Source: Clostridiales bacterium
GTDB lineage: Bacteria; Bacillota; Clostridia; Lachnospirales; Lachnospiraceae
DNA length: 64,000 bases
Direction of reading: 5' to 3'
Assembly: GCA_022770525.1 (NCBI GenBank)
Contig: JALEHN010000067.1
Location: 1-64,000, forward strand
The notes below the pieces were generated by a model. The model did not search any database, was not told the origin of the DNA, and was given only the letters and a program-made list of their open reading frames with translations. Positions 51,872 to 61,947 of this stretch are shown one piece after another. Position 1 is the stretch's first letter. The number at the start of each line of letters is the position of its first letter. Made by a program: the position numbers and the translations under genes.

Positions 51872-52752
51872 AATTCATGACCTCCTGCTTCCAGAAATGC
51901 CTTATAAAACGCCCTTGCAGACAGCTCCTCGATAAGACACTCCCTGTATTCTTTTGAAGCACGCCAGGAACTTCTTGGGTTTGCCGAAGCCAGTGCTGCA
52001 CGTCCGGCTTGCTCAAGTAGCTCTTTTGTCAACTTCTGTCCATTTAACAGTTTTTCAGCTTCAATGCAGCGTACCGGTGTCGGCGCAGCAACACCAAGTG
52101 CTATCGTTGCTCTTTCGATATGCTTATCTTCTTTATCTAATACACACGTTGCCGCCGCACCAAGAATTGCGATATCCATCGCTTTTCTCGTAGCGAATTT
52201 AATATATGCACAGCCGAATAAACCTTCTTTTCTCGGTGGAATAATAATCTTTGTAAGCATCTCACCCGGCTTTATGTCTGTACGTCCCGGTCCGAGATAA
52301 AACTCTTCAATCGGCACAACTCTGCTGTCATCCTGACACTCAAGAACAAGCGCAGCATCAAGCGCAAACAAAGAAGAAGCACTGTCAGCACTGGTGGCTC
52401 CGTTGCATACATTACCACCGATTGTTGCCATATTCTGAATCTGAGGTCCGCCCATAGAAAGTGCTGCTGTTTTAAGCATCGGCAATTCTTTAACAATGAT
52501 CGGTTCAGCCGCAAGCTCTGTAAATGTCGTTGCCGGACCTATGGTGACTGTACCATCTTCAAGCTTCTCCACACCTTTCAGTGTCCCGATCTGACGGATA
52601 CTCATAAGACGGACATGACGCATCTTTTTATGGCGCATCTTAATCATAACATCCGTACCGCCGGCAATGATCCATGCATCACTATCTTCGCTGAGGATTT
52701 TTAATGCTTCCTCAATGGACTGCGGCTGATACAGCTTTTCTACATCATACAT
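51868..52752 (-). CDS. Xanthine-dehydrogenase-family FAD-binding subunit
   Basis: 294 residues from the ATG at 52752 (GAGGAG about 8 nt upstream; a GTG lies three codons earlier). FAD motifs DAWIIAGGTDVMIKMR and TIGGNVCNGATSADSASSLFALDA, then GLFGCAYIKFATRKAMDIAI: the medium subunit of the molybdenum hydroxylase family. Accepts electrons from the 2Fe-2S subunit and passes them to NAD(P)+ or another carrier. First gene of the unit with the 2Fe-2S subunit and amidohydrolase. Confidence 0.92.
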   Translation of the reverse strand: MYDVEKLYQPQSIEEALKILSEDSDAWIIAGGTDVMIKMRHKKMRHVRLMSIRQIGTLKGVEKLEDGTVTIGPATTFTELAAEPIIVKELPMLKTAALSMGGPQIQNMATIGGNVCNGATSADSASSLFALDAALVLECQDDSRVVPIEEFYLGPGRTDIKPGEMLTKIIIPPRKEGLFGCAYIKFATRKAMDIAILGAAATCVLDKEDKHIERATIALGVAAPTPVRCIEAEKLLNGQKLTKELLEQAGRAALASANPRSSWRASKEYRECLIEELSARAFYKAFLEAGGHEL

Positions 52753-52831
52753 TCCTGACACTCCTCTCTTAATATAATCTGTTACCTTTTATTGTACATC
52801 GAATCATATATCTTTTCCAGTAAAATATTTA

Positions 52832-52920
52832 AAAGAGTCACTTAGTTACTCTTTGCGCGCCCGTGCGGGCACGCAAGTGCATCTTCGACTCCGCACGGGT
52901 CGCATCCTCGCGGAGCGTTT
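52832..52920. repeat. REP-like repeated sequence
   Basis: AAAGAGTCACTTAGTTACTC (from 52832) then TTTGCGCGCCCGTGCGGG resembles 57731-57771 in the same orientation. The GC-rich part folds (CCGTGCGG / CCGCACGG at 52861-52899). It contrasts in base composition with its AT-rich surroundings. Nothing coding. Confidence 0.55.
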
Positions 52921-52990
52921 TTCTGATATAGAAAATCAAAATTTCCTATATCAGAAAAAGAGATGCCGCAAAATCTGCGGCACCCCCTGA
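52921..52990 (-). terminator. Terminator of the corrinoid methyltransferase operon
   Basis: GCCGCA / TGCGGC stem (52967-52983) followed on the minus strand by CTCTTTTTCTG. A second inverted repeat, TTTCTGATATAG / CTATATCAGAAA (about 52922-52958), lies just beyond. Confidence 0.7.
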
Positions 52991-52999
52991 ATTTTTTAA

Positions 53000-54448
53000 T
53001 TATTTAACACTGTACTGGCGTCTTGCCTGCATCTTTTCCATGTACCAGTCACCGTAGCACTTGTCAAGAGGCATACCGATATCGATCAGTTCGTTACGAA
53101 CACGTGTATACAGCTCTCTGTAGTTCTCGAAAGGTACCTGATTCTTCAAATCGAAGCATTCCTGTACCGGAAGACCCTTATCAGGAGCAACGCCAAGTTT
53201 AGCTTCATATTTAGGAAGGATTTTCTTAGCGATTTCATTGGCCTGCTTACGTGTCATGCCTGCGCATGATTTGAATACATCACCGCACCACCAAGCTTCC
53301 ATAGGTGTGATGTAATCTGTATAACGTCCGCCGGCTGAACGAGGCTGAGTTGTCTTTGATGCACCGGATACACAATGGTTCATCAAACCGACTGCTGCTT
53401 CATACATGAACATTTCTGTACATGGACCGCCTGTTTCGTTAACGATCTTATTTCTCATAAAGCCTGTGTTACGTGAAACTGCCTGACATGATACAGAGTT
53501 TGCCCAAACAGCTTTACGTCCGCAGTTACCAAACAGCTGAATATCATATACATAAGAACTTGTATAGTCAGACTGCAAGATTGTAGGAATCAGAAGGTCA
53601 TTGGCGATACATGCCAGTGCTGCGCCTTCTGGCGGTCCTGCGTATCCGCCGATATATGAGAATCCGCCGATTCTTAACTTGTGACCGTAGTTCAGACCCT
53701 GAATGATACGGTGGAAGTTAGAGAATGTACATTTTAATTCTACAGGGCAAAGTGACATTGTAACATTGCCGCGGCCTGCAACTGCAGGTGCACCACCCAT
53801 ATGACCGTATTCTGTAACGGCACCGGCAACACCTGTACATGGCATGCCAGGACGGCCTGCTCTCCAGAGCGCTTCTTTCTTAAGCTCTGATTCATAGTTA
53901 CCCATAAGTGTTTCATATGGTGTGCCTGAACGGATCTCACGGCCGAATACTGTAGCCAGTGTCGGTCCATGAAGCACGTCAACTAATTTGTTGTATTTAA
54001 CAATACCCTGTACTAAAGGCAGGTAGTTTTCTTCTGAACAAACAATACCAAGAGATGCAGCCAGAAGCGGTGGATATGGATCTTCAGGTTTACGAGGTTT
54101 CATGATGACCTGATCCTGACCTTCGCCAAGGATGTTGCATTCCTGATAATCACGCATACATTCAAGAATTTCGTCTTCTGTGACTTTGATGACACGTTCT
54201 GTATCTTCGCAGTAAAGACCAAGTTCAAGTGCCAGTTCCCAGCCGGCTTTAAAGAATGTATCTGCAAGTTCGTCATCACAGTTGATTGGATTGTCCAGAT
54301 CAAGTGTTTTATTCAGGTTGTATTTTTTAAGAATGCCCTTAATTGTCTTAGGAATAATCTTTGTATCCCATTCTTTCATAGGGATAACAGGGCCTTTATA
54401 TGCTTTATCAAGGTTATTCAGTAAGCGTTCTACTTTATAGTTATACAT
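53000..54448 (-). CDS. MtmB-like corrinoid protein methyltransferase without pyrrolysine
   Basis: 482 residues. It resembles monomethylamine:corrinoid methyltransferase MtmB throughout: FFKAGWELALELGLYCEDTE and VTEDEILE near residues 65-95, AGRPGMPCTG, IGGYAGPPEGAA, GGPCTEMFMYEAA, TPMEAWWCGDVFKS, and a C-terminal PVQECFDLKN segment. MtmB proper is about 458 residues with an in-frame amber codon read as pyrrolysine near residue 202; this frame contains no TAG and no pyl genes are in the window. It should therefore transfer a methyl group from another substrate to the neighbouring corrinoid protein, as non-pyrrolysine MttB homologues do. The substrate is unknown. Confidence 0.8.
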   Translation of the reverse strand: MYNYKVERLLNNLDKAYKGPVIPMKEWDTKIIPKTIKGILKKYNLNKTLDLDNPINCDDELADTFFKAGWELALELGLYCEDTERVIKVTEDEILECMRDYQECNILGEGQDQVIMKPRKPEDPYPPLLAASLGIVCSEENYLPLVQGIVKYNKLVDVLHGPTLATVFGREIRSGTPYETLMGNYESELKKEALWRAGRPGMPCTGVAGAVTEYGHMGGAPAVAGRGNVTMSLCPVELKCTFSNFHRIIQGLNYGHKLRIGGFSYIGGYAGPPEGAALACIANDLLIPTILQSDYTSSYVYDIQLFGNCGRKAVWANSVSCQAVSRNTGFMRNKIVNETGGPCTEMFMYEAAVGLMNHCVSGASKTTQPRSAGGRYTDYITPMEAWWCGDVFKSCAGMTRKQANEIAKKILPKYEAKLGVAPDKGLPVQECFDLKNQVPFENYRELYTRVRNELIDIGMPLDKCYGDWYMEKMQARRQYSVK

Positions 54449-54553
54449 ACGACCTCTCCTTCGCTAAAAATTTACTGTCACTGTTTTTGCACCGCCGTGC
54501 AAAATCGTGCTGCCTGCCAAATGCGGCAGCATGTCTGATACCATTACACTATA

Positions 54554-55243
54554 TTATGCTTCAGTGTCAACAAGGATTGTTCCGTTCTGTCCCGGTTTGC
54601 ACTCAGATACTAACTTCTTGCACATCTGAACACAGTCGAACGCTGTACGTGACCAGCCGTCTGCACCGATCTTCTCAGCAAATTCCGGTGTAACAGGACC
54701 GCCGCCGACTGCATAATACCAGTCATCTCTGTGTCCTGTATCCTTGATATACTGGAGTGTGTCTGAAAGGTAAGGTAATGATGTTGTCAGCAATGTTGAA
54801 ACAATAACGATATCAGCATTGTACTTCTTAGCTGCTTCAAGGAAATCCTTAACAGGAACATCAATACCAAGGTCATGAACCTCAAAACCATTGACAGCGA
54901 GAAGGGCTGAGCAGATATTCTTACCGATATCATGAACATCACCTTTTGCCTGACCAATAACGATTGTACCTACTTTGGATTCTGCTGCTGCTTCTGCATC
55001 CATTCTTGAGAAAATAATGTCGATAATTTCTGACATGGCATCACCAGCAAGAACAAGTTCCGGAAGGAAAGCTTCACCTGCTGAATATGCTTCACTTACG
55101 ATATCCATACCTTTTGATGCACCTTCGTTTAATACTGTTAAAGGTGCAATTCCTGAATCAAGTGCTTTCTCAACAAGTTCAACGGCTTCTTCTGATTCAC
55201 CTTCAGCAACAAGTTCACTGATTTGTTTCAAAATGTCTTCCAT
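54554..55243 (-). CDS. Methyltransferase corrinoid protein (MtmC/MtbC/MttC-like)
   Basis: 229 residues. Residues 1-88 form the helical cap (EDILKQISELVAEGESEEAV to LVLAGDAM); 91-215 form the cobalamin Rossmann domain with GDVHDIGKN, in which His104 is the lower cobalt ligand, then STLLTTSL and AVGGGPV. The Co(I) form accepts the methyl group from the MtmB-like protein and passes it to a folate methyltransferase not present here. AAAAGGAG precedes the ATG. Downstream of a cobalamin riboswitch, 105 nt before the methyltransferase gene. Confidence 0.93.
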   Translation of the reverse strand: MEDILKQISELVAEGESEEAVELVEKALDSGIAPLTVLNEGASKGMDIVSEAYSAGEAFLPELVLAGDAMSEIIDIIFSRMDAEAAAESKVGTIVIGQAKGDVHDIGKNICSALLAVNGFEVHDLGIDVPVKDFLEAAKKYNADIVIVSTLLTTSLPYLSDTLQYIKDTGHRDDWYYAVGGGPVTPEFAEKIGADGWSRTAFDCVQMCKKLVSECKPGQNGTILVDTEA

Positions 55244-55432
55244 ACGCGCATCTCCTTTTCAACAATTAATATATATATATACATTGCGGGTTTTTATTAG
55301 CTCGCCTCTAATTTTATTAATTAATTTCCAGTGACCCTGATATAAGGTATTAGAAAATAATTGCAAAATAAATCTTTAAAATAAGATTTTCCAATGTATA
55401 TCAAAAATCGGAATATCACTGTGCAAAATAAA

Positions 55433-55495
55433 TGCTGGTTATCTTATAAGCACCAAACTGTGACTCGCAGTCCGATGTTCATAAGACAACCAGCA
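55433..55495 (-). terminator. Riboswitch expression-platform hairpin
   Basis: On the minus strand TGCTGGTTGTCTTAT pairs with ATAAGATAACCAGCA (14 of 15), followed by TTTATTTTG. Its first arm overlaps the end of the cobalamin aptamer, so ligand binding could control whether it forms. The about 190 nt beyond it to the corrinoid gene show no other feature. Confidence 0.65.
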
Positions 55496-55640
55496 GGTAT
55501 TCTGACTCAAGCATCATCATCATCTGCGCCTTCCCGGTCTCCCAGTGGCATCATGCAGAAAACTCCACTCATACAGCAGCGGCACTGTATAGGATTCTCA
55601 CCTATTTCCCTTTTAAGCTTTCCGCCGCCTTTGGCAGATT
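55487..55640 (-). ncRNA. Cobalamin riboswitch upstream of the corrinoid methyltransferase operon
   Basis: Read on the minus strand it contains the conserved order of the cobalamin aptamer: GGGAAATAGGTGAGAATCCT, the ACAGTGCCGCTGCTGT core, GCCACTGGGAGACCGGGAAG, GATGATGATG and GAGTCAGAATACCTGC. It precedes the corrinoid protein gene by about 240 nt. Binding of a cobamide is expected to alter expression of the operon; the sign cannot be read with certainty. Confidence 0.9.
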
Positions 55641-55677
55641 GCACTCATTGCTTAAAATCTTATTTTTATACGCTAAT

Positions 55678-55705
55678 TCTATAACATTTAGTCATAAATT
55701 GTCAA
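55678..55705 (-). promoter_or_regulatory. Promoter of the riboswitch-controlled operon
   Basis: On the minus strand, TTGACA (55700-55705), a 16-bp spacer and TATAGA (55678-55683), just upstream of the aptamer. The AT-rich stretch 55706-55900 behind it holds nothing I can identify. Confidence 0.65.
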
Positions 55706-55902
55706 TTGATTTTCCATAAAAAAACAATGTTTACGGAAATTAGATTGGTTATTCAAAATATTTTTTGTAATTTATCTGTAAATTCACAAATTCTTTTATA
55801 TTTATTAGGGTCATTAATGAATGTCTTGTGTTAATTTAATAAAAGCCTGGCCATACAAAGCACTTCTCAAATTATATGAATATGATTTTTGTTGATACAG
55901 GA

Positions 55903-55988
55903 CAGTCCGTACGGCATTATCCATATGATTCTTTTTCTTCATATCCATATGATTCTTTTTCTTCGTATTGACAATGCCATACCGACTG
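55903..55988. repeat. Two 24-bp direct repeats inside an inverted repeat at the RACo promoter
   Basis: ATCCATATGATTCTTTTTCT plus four more bases repeats exactly but for one base at 55919-55942 and 55943-55966. The pair is flanked by arms CAGTCCGTACGGCATT (55903-55918) and AATGCCATACCGACTG (55973-55988), complementary at 14 of 16 positions. Confidence 0.7.
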
Positions 55989-55997
55989 GTCTATATT
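55968..55997 (+). promoter_or_regulatory. Promoter of the RACo gene
   Basis: TTGACA (55968-55973) and TATATT (55992-55997) with an 18-bp spacer. The right arm of the flanking inverted repeat lies in the spacer, so a regulator or DNA structure could block it. Confidence 0.65.
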
Positions 55998-56072
55998 AAA
56001 ATTAATGCAGTATCGGTTTTATACCCCTTGACCCTCAACATCACTGATATATAGATAAGGATGGAGATTATC

Positions 56073-57731
56073 ATGAAAACGACTTTAACGATTTTACCGG
56101 ATCAAACGACTATAGAAATAAACGACGATGAAACCATTCTCGATGCCATCAGGCGCCAGCTTAAATCCGTTGACCTTGAAACACCGTGCAATGGCAAAGG
56201 CTACTGCGGTAAATGTAAAATTCATCTTATTTCCGGCGGTGTCAGTGAACTGACGCCCCGTGAACAGAAAGCTTTATCCGATGATGAAATATCGGATCAT
56301 ATCCGCCTTGCCTGCATGTGTACCTCAAACGGCAGTGAACCGATTGTTATCGAATTGATTAAGAAAACTGCCAAATCATCCGTACTTGACAGTTATCAGC
56401 TTGGAGATTATACATTAAATCCTTCGATCGGACCGTCATCGACAGCTTCTGATCATACGCCATTAAGCGCCAATGCGCCTGCTTACGGCATCGCCATTGA
56501 TATCGGTACAACGACAATCGCCAGCGTTCTTCTGGATCTTTCAAACGGCGAAGGCCTGGCTAAAGCTTCCTGCATCAATCCGCAGACAAAAATCGGCGGT
56601 GATGTTTTATCACGTATTGAATATACAATGACGCATGATAACGGACTTCATGAGCTTTCAGATATGATTTGTCAGTGCCTTGATGACCTTTCATTATCTC
56701 TGATTGAAAACGCCGGTGTCCGTAAAGAAGATGTTTACGGATATACCATCGCAGCCAATACAACAATGCTTCACCTTTTGCTGGCTGTGGATCCGTCGTC
56801 CATTGCCATGGCCCCTTATATACCGAAATTTACAAGTGCCCGGACTGTACCTGCTTCACAACTTCATCTGACCCACTGCAGACAGGATGCGTCTGTTTAC
56901 TGTCTGCCATCGGTATCTGCCTATATCGGTGCCGATATCGTTGCCGGTATTTACATGAGCCGGATTTACAGCACAGACAAAGACATCATGTTTATTGATA
57001 TCGGAACAAATGGTGAAATTGTCCTTTCAATCAAAGGTGAGCTGCACAGCTGTTCCTGTGCGGCAGGTCCTGCACTGGAAGGTATGAATATTACATGTGG
57101 TATGCGTGCGGCTGAAGGTGCGATTGAGCATACAGATTATAAAGACGGACATTTTATCGTACAGACGATAGGAAATAAGGAAGCCGCCGGCATCTGCGGC
57201 AGCGGGGTACTGGAGACAATGGCTGCATTGATTCGCTGCGGCGGTGTCGATGCCAGCGGAAGAATTTCCCGCAATCTTCCTTCGGAACTTTTAGGATATC
57301 TTACGAAAGTGGAGCAGAAAAAAGCGTTTTGCATAGCCGACGGAAAAGTCCCTGTTTACTTTTCCCAGGGCGATATCCGCCAGGTGCAGCTGGCCAAAGG
57401 CGCAATCTTATCCGGTTTTGTGGCACTGCTTGAAAAGAATCAAATGACCCTTGACGACCTTGATGAAGTCATTATCGCAGGACAGTTCGGCAGTTATCTT
57501 GACGAGGATACACTGATCGGGGTGGGCATTCTTCCTGAGAATGCCAGAGGTAAAGTTAAATATATAGGCAATTCATCATTGGCCGGTGCCATTTTATGTC
57601 TCCTTGATAAAAACGTTCCGGCAAAAATGTCCGAAATCGCCACAGACGTCAACTATTTTGAACTGGCCACTTTTCCAGGCTACACAAAGCTTTTAATGGA
57701 GTGTCTTGCATTTCCGTCTGTAAATGAATAA
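56073..57731 (+). CDS. RACo-type ATP-dependent reductive activator of corrinoid proteins
   Basis: 552 residues from the ATG at 56073 (GGAG 7 nt upstream). Residues 1-85 form a 2Fe-2S ferredoxin domain with Cys39, Cys45, Cys48 (PCNGKGYCGKC) and Cys81 or Cys83. The C-terminal ASKHA/DUF4445 domain has AIDIGTTTIASVLLDL, FIDIGTNGEIVL, CGSGVLETMAAL and VIIAGQFGSYLDEDTLIGVG. RACo reduces inactive Co(II) to Co(I) on the corrinoid protein at the expense of ATP. Divergent from the corrinoid operon and clearly its repair enzyme. Confidence 0.93.
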   Translation: MKTTLTILPDQTTIEINDDETILDAIRRQLKSVDLETPCNGKGYCGKCKIHLISGGVSELTPREQKALSDDEISDHIRLACMCTSNGSEPIVIELIKKTAKSSVLDSYQLGDYTLNPSIGPSSTASDHTPLSANAPAYGIAIDIGTTTIASVLLDLSNGEGLAKASCINPQTKIGGDVLSRIEYTMTHDNGLHELSDMICQCLDDLSLSLIENAGVRKEDVYGYTIAANTTMLHLLLAVDPSSIAMAPYIPKFTSARTVPASQLHLTHCRQDASVYCLPSVSAYIGADIVAGIYMSRIYSTDKDIMFIDIGTNGEIVLSIKGELHSCSCAAGPALEGMNITCGMRAAEGAIEHTDYKDGHFIVQTIGNKEAAGICGSGVLETMAALIRCGGVDASGRISRNLPSELLGYLTKVEQKKAFCIADGKVPVYFSQGDIRQVQLAKGAILSGFVALLEKNQMTLDDLDEVIIAGQFGSYLDEDTLIGVGILPENARGKVKYIGNSSLAGAILCLLDKNVPAKMSEIATDVNYFELATFPGYTKLLMECLAFPSVNE

Positions 57732-57775
57732 AGAGTCACTAAGTGAACCCTTTGCGCACCCATGCGGCAAAGCCA
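57731..57775. repeat. Second copy of the REP-like sequence
   Basis: AAAGAGTCACTAAGTGAACC followed by CTTTGCGCACCCATGCGG matches 52832-52870 in the same orientation with a few mismatches. It begins at the RACo stop codon. Confidence 0.55.
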
Positions 57776-57813
57776 TATGAATCACATGGAAAAGACAAAA
57801 TAAAACACAATAA

Positions 57814-57899
57814 TCAAAAGAAGAAGGCTGATGGTTTCTCGCCTGTACAGTAGGAGGGGTCTAAGTACGGGGTTGAAATCAAAAGCCTTCTTCTTTTGA
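57814..57899. ncRNA. Candidate structured RNA element: 16-bp stem with a 54-nt loop
   Basis: TCAAAAGAAGAAGGCT (57814-57829) and AGCCTTCTTCTTTTGA (57884-57899) pair perfectly. The 54-nt loop can fold further (GTAC/GTAC and GAT/ATC pairs around AGGAGGGGTCTAA). On the minus strand it is followed by a T-rich tail, so it may also terminate transcription. No known family is recognised. Confidence 0.5.
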
Positions 57900-58073
57900 A
57901 AAGAGTTTAGAAAGTAATAGATATGTTTCCATTACATCTTCGACCGGTTTTTCTTCAAAAGGTCATATATGTTTACGCAATACCGCACTATGCATCAACA
58001 TATATACCATTTGTCTGTGTCGCCTTACAAAACGCTTTTATTTCCCCGGAAAATATCGGACAGCTTCAGGGAA

Positions 58074-58104
58074 ACAAAAAAGAGCATCTCCGACAGATGC
58101 TCCG
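58074..58104 (-). terminator. Terminator downstream of the orphan cobalamin riboswitch
   Basis: GAGCATCT / AGATGCTC perfect 8-bp stem with a 5-nt loop (58082-58102); on the minus strand it is followed by six Ts. Confidence 0.85.
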
Positions 58105-58177
58105 CGTAAACATTTTCATAAGGTATAAACACCTTACAATGTTGTGCTCTCTCCCATCGAAAGATTATACAACCATA

Positions 58178-58325
58178 TACATGGCAGGTCTCCTGACTTG
58201 AACTCAACCGTCTCATCCGACTTCCCAGTTTCCCAGTGTCATAAATAGATGAAACGTCCTTCATACAGTAGCGAGGGCTGTTACAGATTCACACTGTATT
58301 CCCTTTTAATCATTGTAAAAATGAA
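58178..58325 (-). ncRNA. Orphan cobalamin riboswitch, antisense-oriented to RACo
   Basis: On the minus strand the aptamer order is clear: AAAAGGGAATACAGTGTGAA, CTGTAACAGCCCTCGCTACT, ACACTGGGAAACTGGGAAG, GGATGAG, then AAGTCAGGAGACCTGCCATG. It has its own promoter and terminator, and no minus-strand gene follows for 2.8 kb, the first stretch being the RACo gene in antisense. Read-through would make antisense RNA to the RACo messenger. Confidence 0.9.
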
Positions 58326-58357
58326 CCTATGTATATTTCCTTATCTATTACTTGTTC

Positions 58358-58387
58358 AGTATACCATACTTCATCATCCCCTGTCAA
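58358..58387 (-). promoter_or_regulatory. Promoter of the orphan cobalamin riboswitch
   Basis: On the minus strand, TTGACA (58382-58387), an 18-bp spacer and TATACT (58358-58363), close upstream of the aptamer. Confidence 0.75.
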
Positions 58388-58540
58388 CCCCGCCCCGGCA
58401 ATGCTTTATCAAGTTAATGCAATGTCAAATATGAAACTTTTTTATAAAATCTTTCATTTCGCTTAACAGCACTTTCAAGTTTAGTTTTAATGTTTTAGAA
58501 AAAAATTTGCATATTATTTCAAAAAAATTCAAATAAAACA

Positions 58541-58569
58541 TTGTATTTTAAAGGGTTTTATATTATAAT
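58541..58569 (+). promoter_or_regulatory. Promoter of gdhA
   Basis: TTGTAT (58541-58546), a 17-bp spacer and consensus TATAAT (58564-58569). Confidence 0.8.
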
Positions 58570-58571
58570 GA

Positions 58572-59990
<1,419 letters not shown>

Positions 59991-60033
59991 TCAAACAGCC
60001 AAAAATTCTACTTTGCAGGAAATTCCTTTAATC

Positions 60034-60066
60034 AAAGGTGCCGCACATTTGTGCGGCACCTTTTGC
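60034..60066. terminator. Bidirectional terminator between gdhA and atpC
   Basis: Perfect 13-bp stem AAAGGTGCCGCAC / GTGCGGCACCTTT (60034-60046, 60051-60063), with A and T flanks so it serves gdhA and the atp operon. Confidence 0.9.
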
Positions 60067-60081
60067 ATCCTTATCACATAT

Positions 60082-60495
60082 TTACTTGTATCTTTCCACA
60101 AGTTCAATTCTTGTCAGTGCTTTGCGCAGTGCCATTTCTGCTCTGGCAACATCAAGACCTTCTCCTTTTTCAGAGAGGCGTCTTTTTGCACGTTCCTCGG
60201 CTTCTTTAGCGCGGTTTACATCAATCTCATCAGGCCATTCGGCAATTTCTGCCATAATGGTTACACGGTCCTGAAGAATCTCCGTAAATCCTGCATGCAC
60301 TGCAGCTCTCTTGATCTGATCGCCTTCGTGAATCACCACAATTCCCGGTTTTAAAATATTTGTCATCGGAATGTGACCCGGATAAACACCAATCTCACCT
60401 TCGGTGGTGGTCATTTCAAGCATTGTCGCTTCACCTTCATAGAAAACTCTGTCCGGTGAAATTATCTGAAGCATCATTGTATTCTCTGCCATCAT
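60082..60495 (-). CDS. atpC: ATP synthase F1 subunit epsilon
   Basis: 137 residues: QIISPDRVFYEGEATMLEM, EGEIGVYPGHIPMTNIL, and a C-terminal helix pair (RAKEAEERAKRRLSEKGEGL). Central stalk subunit that can inhibit ATP hydrolysis. Last gene of the atp operon. Confidence 0.95.
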   Translation of the reverse strand: MMAENTMMLQIISPDRVFYEGEATMLEMTTTEGEIGVYPGHIPMTNILKPGIVVIHEGDQIKRAAVHAGFTEILQDRVTIMAEIAEWPDEIDVNRAKEAEERAKRRLSEKGEGLDVARAEMALRKALTRIELVERYK

Positions 60496-60500
60496 CTCAC

Positions 60501-61928
<1,428 letters not shown>

Positions 61929-61947
61929 TCAAACGGGAATCATGCCT

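Noticed and set aside
52861-52920. GC-rich patch as a riboswitch or tRNA-like RNA
   Set aside because: It folds only as simple palindromes and resembles the repeat at 57731, so a REP-like sequence is the simpler call.
53000-54448. Possible hidden pyrrolysine codon in the MtmB-like gene
   Set aside because: The frame is continuous from an RBS-supported ATG to its stop, is of full family length and contains no internal TAG; no pylT or pylS is in the window.
58025-58264. 79-codon minus-strand reading frame beside the orphan riboswitch
   Set aside because: It covers the cobalamin aptamer and terminator, has no RBS and no recognisable protein pattern, so it is a chance frame in structured RNA.
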